Below, in pieces: positions 4,706 to 7,878 of a DNA stretch of 7,878 nt (position 1 is its first letter; each line of letters begins with the position of its first letter). The translations under genes were made by a program, and so were the position numbers. The notes under the pieces are model-generated. The model did no database searches. It was not told the DNA's origin and worked only from the letters and a program-made list of their open reading frames with translations. The stretch covers positions 1 to 7,878 of the forward strand of contig SBBV01000426.1 of NCBI GenBank assembly GCA_005240015.1, in the 5' to 3' direction. This DNA comes from Candidatus Odyssella thessalonicensis. GTDB lineage: Bacteria > Pseudomonadota > Alphaproteobacteria > Bin65.

Positions 4706-6166
4706 TCAGTGCTCCAGCACCCAGGTGTCCTTGACGCCGCCGCCCTGCGAGGAGTTGACGACCAGCGAGCCCTCGCGCAGCGCCACGCGCGTCAAGCCGC
4801 CCGGGATCACCGACGTCGTCTCGCCCGAGAGCACGTAAGGCCGGAGATCGACGTGGCGCGGCGCGATGCCGGACTTGGAGAACGTCGGGCAGGTCGAGAG
4901 CGCCAGGGTCGGCTGCGCGATGAAGTTGCCGGGATCGCTCAAGACGCGGCGCTTATAGGCCTCGCGCTCGGCCTTGGTCGCGGCGGGGCCGACGAGCATG
5001 CCGTAGCCGCCCGAGCCGTGCACCTCCTTGACGACGAGCTCGTGGAGATGCTCGAGCACGTATTTGCGCGCATCGGGTTCGCCGAGCCGCCAGGTCTCGA
5101 CGTTGTTGAGCACCGGCTTCTCGCCGAGATAGAAGCGGATGATCTCTGGCACGAAGGAATACATCGCCTTGTCGTCGGCGACGCCGGCGCCGAAGCCGTT
5201 GGCGAGCGTCACGCGGCCTTGGCGCACGACCGAGAGAATGCCCGGCACGCCCAACATCGAATCGGCGCGGAACGCAAGCGGATCCATGAAGTCGTCGTCG
5301 ATGCGGCGGTAGATGACGTCGACGCGCACCGGGCCTTCGGTCGTCCGCATCCACACGCGGCCGTCGCGCACGAAGAGGTCGCGCCCCTCGACGAGCTCGA
5401 TGCCCATCTGCTCGGCGAGGAACAGATGCTCGAAGTAGGCGCTGTTGTAGCGGCCGGGCGTGAGCAGCACGACCGTGGGCTCGCTCACGTCGCTGGGCGA
5501 GACGGCGCGGAGGTTGTGCAGCAGGCGCTCCGGGTAGTTGCCGACTGGCGCCACGCGCTGCTGGGCGAACGCCTCCGGAAAGAGCCGCATCATCACTTCG
5601 CGGTTCTCGAGCACATAGGAGACGCCCGACGGCGTCCGGAGATTGTCCTCGAGCACGTAGAAGTCGGCCGGGCCGATGCGCACGATGTCGATGCCCGAGA
5701 CGTGCGAATAGACGCGGCGCGCGAGATCGACGCCCTGCATCTCGGGGCGATAGGCCGGGTTGCGGTAGACCATCTCCTTCGGCACCATGCCGGCTTTCAG
5801 GATCTCCTGCTCGTGGTAGATGTCGTGGAGGAACGCGTTCAGCGCCCTCACGCGCTGGACGCAGCCATGCTCGATGAGCTGCCACTCGGTCGCGTCGAGG
5901 ATGCGCGGCACGATGTCGAACGGGATCAGGCGCTCGGTGCTGCCGCCTTCGCCGTAGACGAGGAACGTGATGCCGACGCGGCGGAACAGCGCGTCGGCCT
6001 CGGCCTGCTTCAGCAGCAGGTGCTCGCGCGGCATCGCCTCGATGAGCTTCCAGAAATCGCGATAGGCGGTGCGGATGCCGCCATCGGTGCGACGCATCTC
6101 GTCGAAGAAACGCGGTGCTTCCTTCTTCTCGGCGACGATGGTTTCGGCGGATTGCTTGCGCGCCAT
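4706..6166 (-). CDS. Circularly permuted ATP-grasp type 2 enzyme (amide-bond-forming ligase)
   Basis: This 486-residue protein is full length for the DUF404/DUF407 circularly permuted ATP-grasp family. Such enzymes are expected to activate a carboxylate with ATP and join it to an amine, giving an amide or short peptide. Visible motifs in order: FLVYGEGGSTERLIPFDIVP (68-87), an N-terminal motif typical of the family; VLEDNLRTPSGVSYVLENR (171-189), with the E-D-N metal/phosphate-binding residues displaced to the N-terminal half as the permutation predicts; ANGFGAGVADDKAMYSFVP (322-340); VVKEVHGSGGYGMLVGP (378-394), the Lys plus Gly-rich ATP-binding loop; HVDLRPYVL (438-446); and NSSQGGGVKDTWVL (471-484). 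No membrane segment or signal peptide is seen. The ATG at 6164-6166 has no Shine-Dalgarno. It is the first gene of the operon, and its TGA abuts the alpha-E start. The real substrates are unknown. Confidence 0.93.
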   Translation of the reverse strand: MARKQSAETIVAEKKEAPRFFDEMRRTDGGIRTAYRDFWKLIEAMPREHLLLKQAEADALFRRVGITFLVYGEGGSTERLIPFDIVPRILDATEWQLIEHGCVQRVRALNAFLHDIYHEQEILKAGMVPKEMVYRNPAYRPEMQGVDLARRVYSHVSGIDIVRIGPADFYVLEDNLRTPSGVSYVLENREVMMRLFPEAFAQQRVAPVGNYPERLLHNLRAVSPSDVSEPTVVLLTPGRYNSAYFEHLFLAEQMGIELVEGRDLFVRDGRVWMRTTEGPVRVDVIYRRIDDDFMDPLAFRADSMLGVPGILSVVRQGRVTLANGFGAGVADDKAMYSFVPEIIRFYLGEKPVLNNVETWRLGEPDARKYVLEHLHELVVKEVHGSGGYGMLVGPAATKAEREAYKRRVLSDPGNFIAQPTLALSTCPTFSKSGIAPRHVDLRPYVLSGETTSVIPGGLTRVALREGSLVVNSSQGGGVKDTWVLEH

Positions 6167-6172
6167 GCGGCG

Positions 6173-6201
6173 ACGGTATGACCAAAGGCAGAGACCGTCA
6201 A
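6173..6201 (-). promoter_or_regulatory. Candidate promoter of the Anbu operon
   Basis: On the minus strand TTGACG (6201-6196) matches the sigma-70 -35 box at five of six positions. Seventeen bases further is TACCGT (6178-6173), a weaker -10 (three of six). Transcription would then start about at base 6166, the A of the ATP-grasp start codon, suggesting a leaderless mRNA; no Shine-Dalgarno is present there. A short hairpin (ccggc 6203-6207 / gccgg 6216-6220) just upstream, followed on the minus strand by TTT, might weakly terminate readthrough from the transporter gene. Confidence 0.35.
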
Positions 6202-6230
6202 ACCGGCATGCAAGCGCCGGGCCACCCCAG

Positions 6231-7148
6231 TCAGAACAGCGTCGGCCCGTTCATCAGCACGAGGCCGGCGACGATGATGCCGGCGGCGACGATGCGCAGC
6301 TTGCCGAACGGCTCGCCCAGCAGCAGCGCGCCCATCACCGCCGCGAACAGTACCGAGGATTCGCGCACCGCCGCCACATGCGCGATCGGCCCCGCGGCCA
6401 GCGCCCAGATCGCGATCGCATAGCCGATCGTGGCGATGGCACCGCCGATGGCGCCGCGCCACCAGCCGCGCGGGCCCTTCCTGAGGAACGCCACGACGCC
6501 GAGCGGGCGCAGATAGAGCGCCACCAGGATGAGCCATGGCCCCTCGCACACGTTGAGCCAGACGATGTAGGAGAGCTTGTGCTCGAAGCTGGGCCCCGAG
6601 GCGCGCACGCCCAGTCCGTCGGAGAAGAGATAGGCGGCGATCGTGATGCCGGTGAGCACCGCGTAGATCGTGGCGCGGCGATGCTGGCCGAGCAGCACGT
6701 CCGAGATCGTCTCGCCGTTCTTGAGCCGCCGCCGCGGCGCGGCCAGCGCGATGATGCCGAGCGAGACCAGCGCCACGCCGACGCCGTCCTGGACGCGGAG
6801 ATACTCGCCGAGCAGCCGGCCCGAGAAGATCGCGACCAGCAACGGCCCCAGCCCGCGCGCGATCGGATAGGTATGCGAGAGATCGCCGGTCGCGTAGGCC
6901 TTGAGCAGGAAGTAATAGTAGAAATTGTGCACGATGACCGAGGTGAGCAGCCACAGCCATGCGGTCTTGGGCGGAAACGGCAGGAAGAAGATGAATGGCA
7001 GCGACATCAGGCTGCCGGTGAGCATGATGACGCCGAAGGTCGCGAGCCGATCGCCCGTGTCGGCCTTGAGCAGCGCGTTCCAGGTGGCGTGCATCAGCGC
7101 CGCGGCGAGCAGCAGGCCGATGACGAGGGGATCGAGGACGGTGTTCAT
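6231..7148 (-). CDS. DMT-superfamily (EamA-type) inner-membrane transporter
   Basis: This is a 305-residue, strongly hydrophobic protein with about ten predicted membrane helices in two homologous five-helix halves (roughly 8-137 and 159-301). The duplication is visible in paired motifs: YPIARGLGPLLVAIFSGRLL (94-113) in the first half and HVAAVRESSVLFAAVMGALL (257-276) in the second, each ending near GE. The N-terminal HATWNALLKA (20-29) is typical of EamA proteins. Members export or import small metabolites such as amino acids, but the sequence does not reveal the cargo. The Lys/Arg-rich loop around 139-158 is likely cytoplasmic. The ATG is at 7146-7148 with no clear ribosome binding site. 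It lies upstream of the Anbu operon on the same strand, 64 bases away. Co-transcription is possible, but a separate promoter candidate lies in the gap, and I do not count it as part of the conserved four-gene set. Confidence 0.9.
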   Translation of the reverse strand: MNTVLDPLVIGLLLAAALMHATWNALLKADTGDRLATFGVIMLTGSLMSLPFIFFLPFPPKTAWLWLLTSVIVHNFYYYFLLKAYATGDLSHTYPIARGLGPLLVAIFSGRLLGEYLRVQDGVGVALVSLGIIALAAPRRRLKNGETISDVLLGQHRRATIYAVLTGITIAAYLFSDGLGVRASGPSFEHKLSYIVWLNVCEGPWLILVALYLRPLGVVAFLRKGPRGWWRGAIGGAIATIGYAIAIWALAAGPIAHVAAVRESSVLFAAVMGALLLGEPFGKLRIVAAGIIVAGLVLMNGPTLF

Positions 7149-7209
7149 CCGCGGCGGTGCGATTCAGCGCCGCAACATAACCGTAACCGTCAGCGCGAGC
7201 TATGCCGAA

Positions 7210-7252
7210 GCGAACGCGAAGAGCGCGTTCGCGACGCACCTCAGGATGAGGC
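7210..7252 (-). repeat. REP-like palindromic unit, copy 1
   Basis: gcgaacgcg (7210-7218) pairs with cgcgttcgc (7224-7232) around a 5-base loop, and the unit ends in cctcaggatgaggc (7239-7252). Read on the minus strand it begins GCCTCATCCTGAGG and then enters the gcgaacgc stem, the same plan as copy 2 at 7282-7340 but in inverse orientation. It lies in the 236-base spacer between the transporter and the DUF2817 gene. Confidence 0.6.
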
Positions 7253-7281
7253 TGCGGATTCCATAAGGGAGAAGAGAATGG

Positions 7282-7340
7282 GCCTCATCCTGAGGCGCGC
7301 AGCGAACGCCACTTGGCGTTCGCTGCGCCTCGAAGGACGG
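7282..7340 (+). repeat. REP-like palindromic unit, copy 2
   Basis: gcctcatcctgagg (7282-7295) is the exact reverse complement of 7239-7252 in copy 1. It is followed by a perfect 14-bp stem, gcgcagcgaacgcc (7297-7310) with ggcgttcgctgcgc (7315-7328), closed by the 4-base loop actt, then ctcgaaggacgg. Units of the form cctcatcctgagg-stem-tcgaaggatg are, from memory, frequent between genes in alphaproteobacteria. The strong stem could also act as a bidirectional mRNA 3'-end or stability element, 57 bases after the TAG of the DUF2817 gene when read on the minus strand. Confidence 0.65.
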
Positions 7341-7384
7341 ATGACGCGCTCGCTGCCTCAGCGCCCGCCGCGGCCTTCGCGCGC

Positions 7385-7864
7385 CTACGACTGCAGCCCC
7401 TTGAAGGTCTGGCGCAGCACCTCGGTGCCCTTGGCGTAGATGCGATCCTTCCAGTCGTCGGTCTCGCCGTAGAAGGCGCCGCGGATCTGCTGCTTGATCT
7501 CGCGCCCCAGCGGCGAGCCGGTGTCGCCGCTGTTGCGGCTGTAGAGCCAGTGATCGGCGCGCAGCGCGCCGAGCGTGTCCAGCACCGGCACCACGCCGTA
7601 TTCGAGCGCGATCGCGGTGACCTGCGCGCCCGGCACTTCCTCGGCGATGGCGCTGGGGTTGGTGCCCTGCACGTCGGCCGAGAGCGAGTCCCCCTCGCTG
7701 GTGCAGGCGACGCGCCCCCACCAGGCGCGCGCGAGAGAGAGATCGGATTTGTTGACGGCATTGGGGCCGAAGATCAGCTCGCAGTCGCCATAGGCGCCGA
7801 GGCCGGTGTGGAAGTCGAGCTGCACGATGCGGCGCGGTGTGGTCGAACCAGCTGTGGCGGAGGC
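7385..7864 (-). CDS. C-terminal part of a DUF2817 (M14-like) metallopeptidase, frame interrupted
   Basis: The open frame ends at the TAG (7387-7385) and runs back to a TGA at 7867-7865, giving about 159 codons. A GTG at 7825-7823 gives a 146-residue version. The content matches the end of DUF2817 proteins, which resemble zinc carboxypeptidases of family M14. VQLDFHTGLGAYG carries the His expected as a zinc ligand, TAIALEYGVVPVLDTLGALR the Glu expected as catalytic base, and GETDDWKDRIY is the usual ending. Family proteins are about twice this long, and the first zinc motif (HxxE) should lie upstream. The good frame does not continue to the window edge: it hits TGA, while another frame (MSLRHSWFDHTA, from 7868) looks like plausible upstream sequence. 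This suggests a frameshift or sequencing error near 7828-7850, so the gene may be a pseudogene. If translation really started at the GTG, the product would lack the first metal-binding motif. Confidence 0.65.
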   Translation of the reverse strand, partial: ASATAGSTTPRRIVQLDFHTGLGAYGDCELIFGPNAVNKSDLSLARAWWGRVACTSEGDSLSADVQGTNPSAIAEEVPGAQVTAIALEYGVVPVLDTLGALRADHWLYSRNSGDTGSPLGREIKQQIRGAFYGETDDWKDRIYAKGTEVLRQTFKGLQS

Positions 7865-7878
7865 TCATCCGCGAGCAC

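Noticed and set aside
2867..6181. A 1104-codon open frame on the plus strand spanning the antisense of the transglutaminase, alpha-E and ATP-grasp genes
   Set aside because: Its product is a low-information mix of His, Arg, Ala, Asp and Glu with no motifs, as expected for the antisense frame of GC-rich genes. The three minus-strand genes beneath it have complete catalytic motifs.
7149..7209. A sigma-70 promoter for the transporter gene
   Set aside because: TATGTT is a possible -10, but no -35 hexamer sits at a suitable distance, so I do not call it.
6069..7439. A 456-codon plus-strand frame antisense to the transporter
   Set aside because: It crosses the transporter, the spacer palindromes and the peptidase end, and reads as Arg/Asp/Glu/Gln-rich sequence without domains, while the minus strand encodes a clear ten-helix transporter.

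Overview
The window is GC-rich, with codon third positions dominated by G and C and almost no AT-rich spacers. It is chromosomal DNA that most resembles an alphaproteobacterium (Rhodospirillales or Hyphomicrobiales). This rests on the protein families present and on intergenic palindromes of the CCTCATCCTGAGG type that I associate with that class. No tRNA, rRNA, CRISPR array, transposase or phage gene is visible.

Layout: the left end (1-356, + strand) is the C-terminal part of a protein with an ATP-grasp-like ending. A gene-free stretch (357-654) follows and holds a striking 27-bp perfect inverted repeat. Next comes a small secreted protein of unknown function (655-1026, +). Everything to its right is on the minus strand: a GNAT-type acetyltransferase (1123-1914), a spacer with short repeats and a terminator-like hairpin (1915-2108), a four-gene cluster (2109-6166), a DMT/EamA-type membrane transporter (6231-7148), a spacer with a pair of REP-like palindromes (7149-7384), and the C-terminal part of a DUF2817 (M14-like) metallopeptidase whose reading frame is broken near the window edge (7385-7864).

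The centrepiece is the four-gene cluster, transcribed right to left: circularly permuted ATP-grasp enzyme, alpha-E (DUF403) protein, transglutaminase-like cysteine peptidase, and Anbu, a proteasome-type (HslV-like) N-terminal-nucleophile hydrolase. The genes are packed with gaps of 0, 6 and 17 bases, so they are very probably one operon. This gene set recurs in many bacteria and has been proposed by comparative genomics to make or attach a peptide (ATP-grasp and alpha-E), process it (transglutaminase fold) and degrade it or its target (Anbu). As far as I know, the substrate and physiological role are not established. The gene set itself is therefore known. The local details worth attention are a serine at the predicted Anbu nucleophile position, a glutamine-run tail on the transglutaminase protein, an exact stop/start abutment, and a candidate promoter placed so that the operon mRNA may begin at the first start codon.
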